A stretch of DNA of 40,950 nt from Candidatus Edwardsiibacteriota bacterium (GCA_025453955.1 JALOPJ010000015.1:1-40950), one strand, 5' to 3'. Shown: positions 8,605-17,647, numbered from the stretch's first letter. Notes: a model not told the origin generated them from the sequence alone. A program made the numbers and translations.

Positions 8605-9843
8605 TCAGTCGTACTCGTGGACGAACAGGCCGCTCTTGAGCTTGGGCTCGAACCAGGTCGACTTGGGCGGCATCACCTTGCCGGAGTCGGCCACCGAGAT
8701 CAACTGCTTGATGGTCACCGGGTGCAGCGAGAAGGCCACGGCGTATTTCCTGGCATCGACCAGCCGCATCAGCTCCTTGGTCCCGCGGATGCCGCCCACG
8801 AAGCCGATCCGCTTGTCGGTGCGCGGGTCCTCGATCCCCAGCACCGGCCGCAGCAGGTTGTCCTGCAGGATCGAGGCGTCCAGGCTCTTCACCGCGTCCC
8901 CGGCGTCGTAGCTGCCGGGCTTGGCCGCCAGCAGGTACCACGTCCCGTCGAGGTACATCGAGAATTTCCTGTTGCCGCCGGGCTGCTGCGGCCCCTTCTC
9001 CTTGACCGTGAAGCGGTCGGCGACGATCTTCAGGAACTGGTCCCTGGTCAGGCCGGCCAGGTCCTTGACCACCCGGTTGTAGGCCATGATGTTCATCTGG
9101 TCGTCCGGGAAGATCACGGTCAGGAAGAAGTTGTACTCCTCGGTGCCGTTGTGGCGCGGGTTCGACTTCTTCCGTTCCTTCCACAGCCGCCAGGCCGCGG
9201 CCGAGCGGTGGTGCCCGTCGGCCACGTAGAGGTGCCGGAGCTTGCCGAACTCCCTGACCAGCGACCGGACCACCGCCGGGTCGTCCACCACCCACAGCGT
9301 GTGCCGGACGCCGTCGTCCGACCGGAACTTGTACTCCGGCGCCTTCCTGGTCCGGGCCGCGATGATCCGGTCGATGGCCGGCCTGTGCGGGTAGGTGAAG
9401 AACACCGGCTCGGTGTTGGCGTTGATCGTCGAGATGTGGCGGGTGCGGTCGTCCTCCTTGTCGGGCCGGGTGTGCTCGTGCTTCTTGATCACGTCCCGGT
9501 CGTAATCCTGGGCCGAGGCCACGGCCACCAGCCCGGTCTGGGCGTGCGTTCCCATCACCTGCTTGTAGATGTAGAAGCACGGCCGGCTATCCCGCACCAG
9601 CCAACCGATGGTCTTGAAGTTCTCGTAATTGCGCTTGCCCATCGCATAGACCGCCGCGTCGTGCTCGTCGGTGCCGGCCGGCAGGTCGATCTCGGGACGG
9701 CTGATGTGCAGGTAGTTCTTGGCCTTTCCCTTGGCGATGGCCCGGGCCTCGTCGCTGGACACCACGTCGTACGGCGGCGCGGCGATCTCCCTTACCAGTT
9801 TCTTCGGCGGCCTGACCCCGTGGAACGGGAATACAATAGCCAT
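8605..9843 (-). CDS. DUF1015 family protein
   Basis: MAIVFPFHGVRPP...APPYDVVSSDEARAIAKG...FLHISRPE-like, YVADGHHRSAAA motif; SD AAGGAG upstream. Confidence 0.85.
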   Translation of the reverse strand: MAIVFPFHGVRPPKKLVREIAAPPYDVVSSDEARAIAKGKAKNYLHISRPEIDLPAGTDEHDAAVYAMGKRNYENFKTIGWLVRDSRPCFYIYKQVMGTHAQTGLVAVASAQDYDRDVIKKHEHTRPDKEDDRTRHISTINANTEPVFFTYPHRPAIDRIIAARTRKAPEYKFRSDDGVRHTLWVVDDPAVVRSLVREFGKLRHLYVADGHHRSAAAWRLWKERKKSNPRHNGTEEYNFFLTVIFPDDQMNIMAYNRVVKDLAGLTRDQFLKIVADRFTVKEKGPQQPGGNRKFSMYLDGTWYLLAAKPGSYDAGDAVKSLDASILQDNLLRPVLGIEDPRTDKRIGFVGGIRGTKELMRLVDARKYAVAFSLHPVTIKQLISVADSGKVMPPKSTWFEPKLKSGLFVHEYD

Positions 9844-10152
9844 TGCTGCTCCTTTTGTTAGTAGCTATAATTAAACCGATGCTTTATTTTGACTAATCAG
9901 GATCCCGTACTCCTCTGGGGTCAGTGACCATACTTGCCGTGGAACGCTGATCGCTGACCCTATATGCGCTCACAGCTGCGACCTCGCTGTTATCGATGGC
10001 GACCAGTCGGCATACCGGATGCGCACCATGCCCGGAGACGCAGGCCAGCGCCGCACCGTCCCCGGCGCGGCGAGCACGCACCCATGCGTCACGGCCGCTT
10101 CCCGATGGGGATGAGCCGAAAAATATGACAGTCGTCGATAAAATGCCAGGGA

Positions 10153-10177
10153 AACCCCCTCCGGCCGGGAGGGGGTT
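10153..10177 (-). terminator. Hairpin terminator downstream of the PspA/ABC/AAA operon
   Basis: AACCCCCTC-CGGCCGG-GAGGGGGTT about 55 nt after the AAA+ stop codon; weak T-rich run. Confidence 0.6.
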
Positions 10178-10231
10178 CCGCCGCAGCGCCCTGGCGCCCG
10201 AAGAGTCCGTTGGCGGCGGCAACGCACGCTG

Positions 10232-12010
10232 CTAGGACGATGCCGATAATCCGGCGATCCTACGGTCGACCTCCGCCGGATCGAGCATGGCGAACCGTTC
10301 CGGCAGGAACCGCTGGTCCGTGCACTCCTTCACCGCCAGCAGGTCCATCAGATCCAACCGGCCGGTATGGGCCGACGGCCGGAACTCCTGCGCGACCTGG
10401 CGCAGCACCTCCGGCAACGGCTTCCTGCCGGTCTCCGGCTGCAGCTCGTACTGGCGGATGGCCCTGACCAGCAGCCCCTCCAGCTCATTGCCGCTCACCG
10501 GCTGGGCGAACGACAGCGTGGGCAGGTCCGCGGGCGCCAGGTCGAGCCCGAGCTTTTTGGCCATCGCCAGGAACAGCTCCTGCTTGTCGGTCTCGCCGAC
10601 CGGCGGGAACAGCGGGATGTGGACGTCGAGCCGTCCCTGCCGCTTGAGGTCGACCTCCAGCAGGTCCGGCCGGCTGGTGGCGAAGATCCAGATGATCTTG
10701 CCGCGGTTGGCGGTCTCGGCCATCTCGCGGGCCAGCATGCCGTAGATCCTGCCCGACAGCCCGGAGTCGCCGTCGCCCCCGCCCCGCCTGCCCGTGGCCT
10801 GGTCGGCCTCGTCCACGAACACCACCACCTGGCCCAGGGCGTGCAGGATCGAGAAGATCTTCTCCAGGTTGCCCTCGGTGGCGCCCACCCACTTCTCGCG
10901 GAAGTTCTTCATCTCCACGAAGGGCACGCCGCACTCGCCGGCGAAGCACTGCACCAGGTAGGTCTTGCCGGTGCCGATGCGGCCGGTGAACAGGTAGCCC
11001 ATCGGCAGGGCGTTGACGACGTTGCGCCGGATCAGCTGGGCGTCCTGGCGCAGCCACTGCTTGGCCTCGGCGTGCCCGGCCACGTCGTCCAGGGTGCGCT
11101 TGCTCTCGATGAACTCCAGCCGGCCCAACGCCTCCTTCTCGATGTTCTCCTTGCGCAGCCGGCCCAGGTACTTCTGGGTGATCCGCTCTCCGTTGCGCAG
11201 CGCCCGCAGCACGATGTTCTTGACCGCCACCCGGCTCAGGCCCACCAGCTTGGCCGACAGCGCCGCGATGTCGACCTCGGCCAGCCTGGCGAACTCGGGC
11301 TCCCCGGCGGCGAGGGCCGCCACGAACTGGGCGATCCCGCCCTGGTCCGGCAGCGGGATGCGGACCTTGGCACTGTAGGAGCTGTTGACGACCTGCTCGT
11401 TGAGGTCCAGCAGGTTCTCGGCCAGCAGGCAGGTCACCACGTTGGCGCCGGTGATGGCCGGGTCCTCGGCCCAGTTGAGGATGCGGATCAGGTTGGCGCC
11501 GATGTCGCCGGCGAGGTACAACGACTCGCCCCGCGGCACGATGAAGTTGGCGTAATCCAGCACCACGGCCACCGAGTCCGGGCCGGGCAGCTTCGCGTTC
11601 CGGCGCCGCGCCACCACCTGGTTGATGAAGCGGTCGATCAGCTCCAGCGCCTGGGCCGGCTGGCGCGGCAGCATCCCGGGCGCGTCCAGCGACTTCGCGC
11701 CGTCGGCGCCGCCGCCGGCCGCGAAGCTGGTGCCGTGGAACTTGTCGAAGGTCCGGAGGTAGCTGAAGAAGTGCTCCCCGCCCTTGAGGAGCTGGAAACC
11801 CCGGCCCCGGTCGAAGCCGATCACCACGTCGAACGGCTCGAACAGCACCTGCGACAGGTATTCCTCCAGCGGCAGGAACATCGTCCCGTCCGGGCCCGGG
11901 ACCGGCACCAGGTCGTTGATGTTGCCGAACAGCACGAACTGGCTGACGGTCTCCGCCCGGAAGACCTGGCGCATCTCCTGCGCCCATGCGGTCAGCTCGG
12001 TCTTTTCCAT
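10232..12010 (-). CDS. AAA+ ATPase, Ycf46-like (degenerate N-terminal domain plus canonical C-terminal AAA module)
   Basis: Walker A TGRIGTGKTY, Walker B VVFVDEAD, sensor/Arg-finger region IFATSRPDLLEVDLKRQGRLD; N-terminal VAVVLDYANFIVP Walker-B-like without a P-loop. Confidence 0.85.
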   Translation of the reverse strand: MEKTELTAWAQEMRQVFRAETVSQFVLFGNINDLVPVPGPDGTMFLPLEEYLSQVLFEPFDVVIGFDRGRGFQLLKGGEHFFSYLRTFDKFHGTSFAAGGGADGAKSLDAPGMLPRQPAQALELIDRFINQVVARRRNAKLPGPDSVAVVLDYANFIVPRGESLYLAGDIGANLIRILNWAEDPAITGANVVTCLLAENLLDLNEQVVNSSYSAKVRIPLPDQGGIAQFVAALAAGEPEFARLAEVDIAALSAKLVGLSRVAVKNIVLRALRNGERITQKYLGRLRKENIEKEALGRLEFIESKRTLDDVAGHAEAKQWLRQDAQLIRRNVVNALPMGYLFTGRIGTGKTYLVQCFAGECGVPFVEMKNFREKWVGATEGNLEKIFSILHALGQVVVFVDEADQATGRRGGGDGDSGLSGRIYGMLAREMAETANRGKIIWIFATSRPDLLEVDLKRQGRLDVHIPLFPPVGETDKQELFLAMAKKLGLDLAPADLPTLSFAQPVSGNELEGLLVRAIRQYELQPETGRKPLPEVLRQVAQEFRPSAHTGRLDLMDLLAVKECTDQRFLPERFAMLDPAEVDRRIAGLSASS

Positions 12011-12055
12011 CTATTCATGGTCCTTTTTACTCGGGCGAAGTCTGGGATCCGATCT

Positions 12056-12095
12056 TCATCCACGGATTTCACGGATTCACACAGATTCTTTTTTA
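12056..12095. repeat. Short tandem degenerate 9-10-mer repeat resembling a dispersed intergenic repeat
   Basis: tCATCCACGGATTTCACGGATTCACACAGATTCTTTTTT: CACGGATTT / CACGGATTC / CACAGATTC. Confidence 0.5.
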
Positions 12096-12186
12096 CAAGA
12101 CAAAACGGGACTCAGAAACCACATGAGTGACAAACCCTGTCCTTGATGGTTTCCTGATAAAAACGACGGTATCCGGGCCAGGACGA

Positions 12187-13047
12187 TCATCCCTCCCGCT
12201 GTTTGAGCGACGCCTCCAGCAGGTTCCGGGGCATCTCGCTCTCGTCCAGGCCGCCGAACAGCTCGTTGTGCTCGGCGATCCACTTGTTGGTGCCCTGCAG
12301 CGACTGCATCACGCCGTCCAGCCGCACCGACACCGTGTCCGGGTCGCTGGCGATCGAGGCCTCCTCCCGCAGCAGCGTCACCTGCTTCTCGATCCGGTCC
12401 AGCTCGGCGTCGATCACCGTAAGGCTGTCGTCGGCCTTGACCAGGTTCTCCAGCCGCTTCTTCTCGATCTCCAGCGTGCCCTGCAGCGAGCGGAAGATCG
12501 CGGTATTCTCGCTCTCCCTGGACAGCTTGGCCGAGAGCTTCGCGATGTCGGCCTCCAGCTCGCCGCGGCTGACCTGCTCGGTGATGTCCCTGATCTTGAT
12601 CTTGGAATACAGCAGCTTCAGGAACAGCCAGATCAGCTGGTTGAGGCCGCCGGACCTGAGGTCCTCGCTGCCCGGCTTGACCGCAAGGGTCTCGGTGTTC
12701 TTCAGTATCAGCGCGCAGTCCTGCAGCAGCCGCCGGTAGCGGCCCTGCGACGTGCCGTCCAGGTTGGCGTAGATGTTGTCCTGCCTGGCCTGCCACAGCG
12801 CCCGCTGCCGCAGGATCTGCGTGCCCTGCACCAGCTTCTGGAACCGCTCGCTGCCGGCCAGCCATAACAGGTAGGCGACCTCGCCGGCCAGCCCCAGCAG
12901 CCAGAACGCCGGGTTGCCGAAGCCCAGGATGGCGAAGCCGGCCACCGCCAGGATGTTGAGCGGCAGGTGGCCCAGTCCCGGCACGCGCACCCGCCAGCGG
13001 AACGCGGCCCGGACGTAATCGATGAAATTCAGCGCGCTGTTAGCCAT
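12187..13047 (-). CDS. Two-TM membrane protein with long cytoplasmic coiled coil
   Basis: Hydrophobic ILAVAGFAILGFGNPAFWLLGLAGEVAYLLWLAG followed by heptad-rich LEADIAKLSAKLSRESENTAIFRSLQGTLEIEKKRLENLV... Confidence 0.75.
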   Translation of the reverse strand: MANSALNFIDYVRAAFRWRVRVPGLGHLPLNILAVAGFAILGFGNPAFWLLGLAGEVAYLLWLAGSERFQKLVQGTQILRQRALWQARQDNIYANLDGTSQGRYRRLLQDCALILKNTETLAVKPGSEDLRSGGLNQLIWLFLKLLYSKIKIRDITEQVSRGELEADIAKLSAKLSRESENTAIFRSLQGTLEIEKKRLENLVKADDSLTVIDAELDRIEKQVTLLREEASIASDPDTVSVRLDGVMQSLQGTNKWIAEHNELFGGLDESEMPRNLLEASLKQREG

Positions 13048-13159
13048 GGTGCAGTGATGGACTGATTTCTAAAAAGGAAGCCGGGAATGCATGAAATGTT
13101 CATACCGTTCATGGTTCCTTATTGATACGGAATCGCGACAATGGTCTCGCACGCGGTTC

Positions 13160-13999
13160 TCAGCGCTCTTCCCCGCGCTCCACCTGGCGGAAGGCCTCGG
13201 ACACCTCCTCCACCCGCTCCAGGAACTCTGCGGTGCGCTGGATCTCCAGCGGATGGACGCCCGGCTGCGGCACCGGCAGGTCGCTGAATTCCCTGGCGAT
13301 CCTGCCCGGCGCCCGGGAGAAGATCCACACCCGGTCGCCGATGTACACCGCCTCGGTGATCGAGTGGGTGACGATCAGCACCGTGGCCTGGACCTCGCCC
13401 CACAGGTCGACCAGCAGCCGCTGCATCTCCAGCCGGGTGGGCTCGTCCAGGGCCGAGAACGGCTCGTCCATCAGGATGATCCGGGGCCTGAGCACCAGGG
13501 TGCGGGCCAGCGCCACCCGCTGCTGCTGGCCGCCGGAGAGCTGGTGGGGGTACTTGTGCTGGTGGCCGCCCAGGCCGACCCGCTCGATCCATTCCATGGC
13601 CAGGGAGTCGATCCGCCGCTGGTCGTACCCCAGCGTGCCGCGGTTGAGCTCCAGCCCGAACTTGACGTTCCCGAACACCGTGTACATCGGGAACGAGCTG
13701 TACTTCTGGAACACCATGCCGCGGTCGATGCCGGGGCCGCACACCGGGCAGCCCCGCACCCGGACCTCTCCGGACGTGGGCGGGAACACCTCCTGGAAGC
13801 CGGACAGCAGGTTGAGCGCGGTCGACTTGCCGCAGCCGGACGGCCCCAGGATGGCGCGGAACTCGCCCTTCTCCGGCAGGTCGTCGATCAGGAAGCTGAG
13901 GTGCTCGAGCGCCGTGAAGGCGCGGGGCGTCCCCGGGTTGAACACCTTGGCGACGTCGCGGAACTCGATCACCGGCGGATGGCCGCGCTGCTCGCTCAT
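13160..13999 (-). CDS. ABC transporter ATP-binding protein (SsuB/TauB/NrtD type)
   Basis: Walker A GPSGCGKST, signature LSGGQQQRVALARTL, Walker B ILMDEPFSALD; ATG at 13999 overlaps permease stop (ATGA). Confidence 0.9.
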   Translation of the reverse strand: MSEQRGHPPVIEFRDVAKVFNPGTPRAFTALEHLSFLIDDLPEKGEFRAILGPSGCGKSTALNLLSGFQEVFPPTSGEVRVRGCPVCGPGIDRGMVFQKYSSFPMYTVFGNVKFGLELNRGTLGYDQRRIDSLAMEWIERVGLGGHQHKYPHQLSGGQQQRVALARTLVLRPRIILMDEPFSALDEPTRLEMQRLLVDLWGEVQATVLIVTHSITEAVYIGDRVWIFSRAPGRIAREFSDLPVPQPGVHPLEIQRTAEFLERVEEVSEAFRQVERGEER

Positions 14000-14922
14000 C
14001 TGGTCCCCAGGTACGGGAACAGCGCCCGGTGGAGGCGCGCCCACAGCTTGTCGGTGAGGTAGGCGATCAGCACGATCACCACCAGCACCAGGTAGATGTG
14101 CTCGCGCGGGCCGCGGCGCTGGGCGATGATGATGATCTGCCCCAGCCCCCGCTCGGCGGCCACCATCTCGGCCAGGATGATGTAGGTCCAGCCCACCCCG
14201 AAGCCCAGCCGCATGGCGTGGACGATCTGGGGCAGGGCCATCGGCAGCAGCACCTTGGCCACCACCCGCCGGCGGTCGGCGCCCATGGTGTAGGCGGTCT
14301 GCAGGTAGACGTTGTCCACCTCCTCCACCGCCTTGACGAACAGCGGCAGCAGGTAGATCAGGAAGGCCAGGGCCAGGAACATCGCCTTCTGGGTCTCCCC
14401 GATGCCGAAGATGCTCATGGTCAGCGGCACCAGGGCCGGGATCGGCAGGTAGGACAGGAACACCGCGCTGGGCTCGAACAGGGCCTTGACCTTGGTGAAC
14501 GAGCCCATCAGCATGCTGAGCGGGAAGGCAACGGCCAGGCCGATCAGGAAGCCGACCACCACCCGCCCGGTGCTGGCCACCACGCTGCGGGACAGCTCGG
14601 CGTCGAACCACAGGCTGCGGAACGCGGTCACCACCTCCAGGGGCGACGGCAGGATCAGCGGCGAGATCACGCGGGCCTCGGCCGCGCCGTCGGTCAGCAG
14701 CGTCCACAGCAGCAGCAGCAGCGCCACCGGCACCGCTCCCAGCGCGGCCCGCAGCGGCAGCGACAGCGATTCGCGGATCCGCAGCCAGCCCTGGAACGCC
14801 CTGGGCCTCGCGGACGGCGCAGGCTTTTCGCAGCGGGCCGGCACCGGCTCGGCGTCCGCTGGCCCGGGCCGCCGGTCCGGCCGCGGTCGCAGCAGGTCGA
14901 TCATCCGCCCGATCAGGTCCAT
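13996..14922 (-). CDS. ABC transporter permease (SsuC/TauC type)
   Basis: Multiple TM helices; EAA-type loop AYTMGADRRRVVAKVLLPMALPQIVHAMRLGFGVGWTYIILAEM. Confidence 0.9.
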   Translation of the reverse strand: MDLIGRMIDLLRPRPDRRPGPADAEPVPARCEKPAPSARPRAFQGWLRIRESLSLPLRAALGAVPVALLLLLWTLLTDGAAEARVISPLILPSPLEVVTAFRSLWFDAELSRSVVASTGRVVVGFLIGLAVAFPLSMLMGSFTKVKALFEPSAVFLSYLPIPALVPLTMSIFGIGETQKAMFLALAFLIYLLPLFVKAVEEVDNVYLQTAYTMGADRRRVVAKVLLPMALPQIVHAMRLGFGVGWTYIILAEMVAAERGLGQIIIIAQRRGPREHIYLVLVVIVLIAYLTDKLWARLHRALFPYLGTR

Positions 14923-14932
14923 CGTGCCGCGG

Positions 14933-16660
14933 CTATTGCTCGGGGGGATAGACCGAGATCTCGACCCGGCGGTTGAGCGCCTGGTTGTAGGGCGCGGCGG
15001 GATCGGCCGGCTCGTCCCAGGCCTTGCCGTCGACCGCGAACTTGTTGGGGTCGAACTTGTACTTCTTGACCAGGGCCTGCTTCACCGCGTTGGCGCGGTC
15101 CAGCGACAGCTCGTGGACCGCGTCGCGCGGGATCTTGCCCTTCATCGAGTTGTCGGTGTGGCCGACGATGGCGATCACCGCCCGCTCGTACTGGCCCGAC
15201 AGGCGCCCCACCTTCTCCAGGGTGGCGTCGGCGGAGGGGTCGTAGCGGGTGTTGGGGACGGCGGTGCCGAACTCGTCGTGCTGCGGCTCGAAGATGTTGG
15301 CCGAGTTGGGATAGAAGTTGATGCGGATGGTCTGGGTGAGGATCGGCTTCTCGGCCGACAGCTTCTGGTAGGACGTCGGGGCGAACACGGTGACGTACTC
15401 GTTCTTCATGTCCGCGAACTGGCCCTTGGCGTCGAGCGCGCGGATCACCGAGAAGTCCATCACCTCGTCGAACCGCGCCGGCGTGGCCAGCAGGCCCAGC
15501 TCCTTGTAGACGAAGGTGATGTTCTTCCAGGTGCGCTCGAAATTGGCCGGGGCGTTGGCGTTGAGGAAGAACTCCTTGTTCTCGGCGAAGTTGGTGGAGT
15601 GGGCGTCGAGGGCCATGCCCTTGACCTCGTCCACGCTCATGCCGTAGCCCTCGGCCATCCACTGGAAGGCCTGGGCCTTGGCCTTCTCGTCCTTGAGGTC
15701 GCGCATGCCCTCGAAGATCCCCGCCACCAGGCCCTCGATCACCTCGGGGTGGTCCTTGGCGAAGTCGGCCCGGGCGGCCCAGACGTCGGCGATCAGCTTG
15801 TTGGCGTCGGCGGTGGTGGTCAGGATCCTGGTGTTCTTGACCTTCTCCGGGATGGTGTAGATGTCCGGGGCCCAGGACACGCAGGCGTCGATGGCGGGGT
15901 CGGCCACGAAGGCGGCCGCGGCCTCGAAGGCGGTGGCGGTGTACTTGTGCTTCACCTCGCCCGGCTGGATCCCGGCGTTGATCAGCAGGTTGTTGATGAA
16001 GTACTGGGAGGGGCTGTTCTGGGCGTAGACCACGGTGCGGCCCCGCAGGTCGGCCACGCTCTTGATCTTGCTGCGGACCACGATGCCATCGCCGCCGTTG
16101 GACCAGTCGATCTGCTGGTAGATGCGGGGCGCGGTGCGCGAGTCCTTCATCAGCTCGGGCGCGAACAGCACCATCATGTCCAGCGTGCCCCACAGGATGT
16201 GGCTCTCGCCCGAGGCGAAGGCGTCGCGGGCGGTGACCGGGTCGTCGATCAGCTTGAGGTTGACCTTGAACCCGTACTTGCGGAAGAAGACGCTCTGCTC
16301 GTTGGGGGCGAAGCCGTGGTTGGCGGCCACGATCGGCAGCCATCCGATCCAGACGTTGATCGGGAACTGGACCACCTTCTGGCCCTTGTCCCACTTGTAG
16401 CTGCTGGTGCCCTTGACCGGCGGCAGCTTCTCGGACGGCACGTACTTGTACTCGCTGACCGTGGTGATGCCCTTGGGGTCCACGGCCTCGGCCCCGTTCT
16501 CCGACTGGAACTTGGCCAGGTCGACGCCCCGCGTGCCGGCCCTGGGGAACAGGGTGTTGCGGAACAGCCAGCCGGCCGCCGCCACGCAGGCGACGATGAA
16601 GATGATGCCGACCAGCTTGCCGAGGAAGGTCGGGCCGACCTTCTGGGTGGGATCTGCCAT
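14933..16660 (-). CDS. Membrane-anchored ABC substrate-binding protein (NMT1/SsuA-like) fused to C-terminal OmpA peptidoglycan-binding domain
   Basis: N-terminal TM GKLVGIIFIVACVAAAGWLF; SBP fold FPINVWIGWLPIVAANHG...GESHILWGTLDMMV...; OmpA motif VGHTDNS...LSLDRANAVKQAL...NRRVEISVYP. Confidence 0.9.
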   Translation of the reverse strand: MADPTQKVGPTFLGKLVGIIFIVACVAAAGWLFRNTLFPRAGTRGVDLAKFQSENGAEAVDPKGITTVSEYKYVPSEKLPPVKGTSSYKWDKGQKVVQFPINVWIGWLPIVAANHGFAPNEQSVFFRKYGFKVNLKLIDDPVTARDAFASGESHILWGTLDMMVLFAPELMKDSRTAPRIYQQIDWSNGGDGIVVRSKIKSVADLRGRTVVYAQNSPSQYFINNLLINAGIQPGEVKHKYTATAFEAAAAFVADPAIDACVSWAPDIYTIPEKVKNTRILTTTADANKLIADVWAARADFAKDHPEVIEGLVAGIFEGMRDLKDEKAKAQAFQWMAEGYGMSVDEVKGMALDAHSTNFAENKEFFLNANAPANFERTWKNITFVYKELGLLATPARFDEVMDFSVIRALDAKGQFADMKNEYVTVFAPTSYQKLSAEKPILTQTIRINFYPNSANIFEPQHDEFGTAVPNTRYDPSADATLEKVGRLSGQYERAVIAIVGHTDNSMKGKIPRDAVHELSLDRANAVKQALVKKYKFDPNKFAVDGKAWDEPADPAAPYNQALNRRVEISVYPPEQ

Positions 16661-16716
16661 CGCTCGTACCTCGCTGTTTCAGTTGTTCATGACCGCTGGG
16701 CGATGCGGGGCCGGGG

Positions 16717-17457
16717 TCAGCCGCCCTGGGGGCCCAGCTCCTTCTGGGGCGGGGGCGCCGCCTGGCCCTCGGCCGCCGGAGTCTTGAAGCCGTAGGCCGA
16801 CTCGAACTCCTGCAGGGCCTGCTCGGCCAGCGCCGATTGCTCGGCCTCCTTCAGCTCGACCTCCTTGGTGTCGATGCTGGACGCGGCCACCCGGGCCCGG
16901 CCCGCGGCCTTGTCGCGCCGCTCGTTAAGGTACTCCTCGACCCGGTTGAGGGTGTCGCCGCCGCCGCCGATCTCGCCGATCATGCCCTTGGCCATCTCCT
17001 GCAGCTCGGCCTGGGCCTCCAGCATCTCGGTCTCCGAGATCAGCCGCTTCAGCTTCTCGATCTTGGCCTGGGCCTCCTGCACCGCCACGTCGCGGGTCTT
17101 GAGCAGCTTCTTGTAGGTTTCCTCGGCCGCCACCAGCTGCAGGCGGTTCTCCTCCAGCTGGGCCTTGACGGTCTGGAGCTGCATGGCCAGCTGGCCGGCC
17201 ACGGCCCGGTTGGCCACCTTGATGTTGGCCGCGATGCGGGCGGTCAGCTCCTTCTCCTGCTGCTCCAGGTTCTTGATCTGCCGCATCAGGCGCTCCACGA
17301 ACCCGGCGTGCGTCGCCAGGTTGTCGTTGAAGCGCGAGATCTGGCTGCGCAGGTTCTCCTTCTCGGCCTCGATCAGGGCGCGCGGGTTCTCCCGTTCGAT
17401 GCCCGAGATGAACAGGCTCATGAAACCCTTGAACAGGGTCGACAGCCGACGCCACAT
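16717..17457 (-). CDS. pspA: PspA/IM30 (ESCRT-III-like) family protein
   Basis: MWRRLSTLFKGFMSLFISGIERENPRALIEAEKENLRSQISRFNDNLATHAGFVERL... long coiled coil with Q/E/A-rich heptads. Confidence 0.9.
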   Translation of the reverse strand: MWRRLSTLFKGFMSLFISGIERENPRALIEAEKENLRSQISRFNDNLATHAGFVERLMRQIKNLEQQEKELTARIAANIKVANRAVAGQLAMQLQTVKAQLEENRLQLVAAEETYKKLLKTRDVAVQEAQAKIEKLKRLISETEMLEAQAELQEMAKGMIGEIGGGGDTLNRVEEYLNERRDKAAGRARVAASSIDTKEVELKEAEQSALAEQALQEFESAYGFKTPAAEGQAAPPPQKELGPQGG

Positions 17458-17498
17458 GCTTGGATCCTTTCTCTGAATGCGTTCCTGCGGAATGTGTT

Positions 17499-17527
17499 AT
17501 TGTATGAAATTCCCGGCTGTTTTTCAA
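17499..17527 (-). promoter_or_regulatory. sigma70-type promoter of the pspA-led operon
   Basis: Reverse strand TTGAAA-N17-TACAAT, about 36-nt leader with SD GAAAGGA. Confidence 0.75.
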
Positions 17528-17601
17528 TGCTTTTTATCGCAATTTCGGGGACGGGGCCCTGCCCGGGATGACGCGGCAGGCCGCTGGCGTCCCGATAAAC
17601 A

Positions 17602-17629
17602 AAGGCCCCTCCCTCCGGGAAGGGGCCTT
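17602..17629 (-). terminator. Intrinsic terminator of serA
   Basis: Reverse strand AAGGCCCCT...AGGGGCCTT followed by TGTTTATC. Confidence 0.75.
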
Positions 17630-17647
17630 CCTGGGATCACGTGCTGT

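Noticed and set aside
9893-10222. Short ORFs in the 9844-10231 gap (109, 85 and 79 aa)
   Set aside because: No family resemblance, no convincing SD, overlapping on both strands
17458-17646. sigma54-type promoter/PspF regulation of pspA
   Set aside because: No TGGCAC-N5-TTGC-like -24/-12 element; a good sigma70-like promoter is present and no PspF gene in the window
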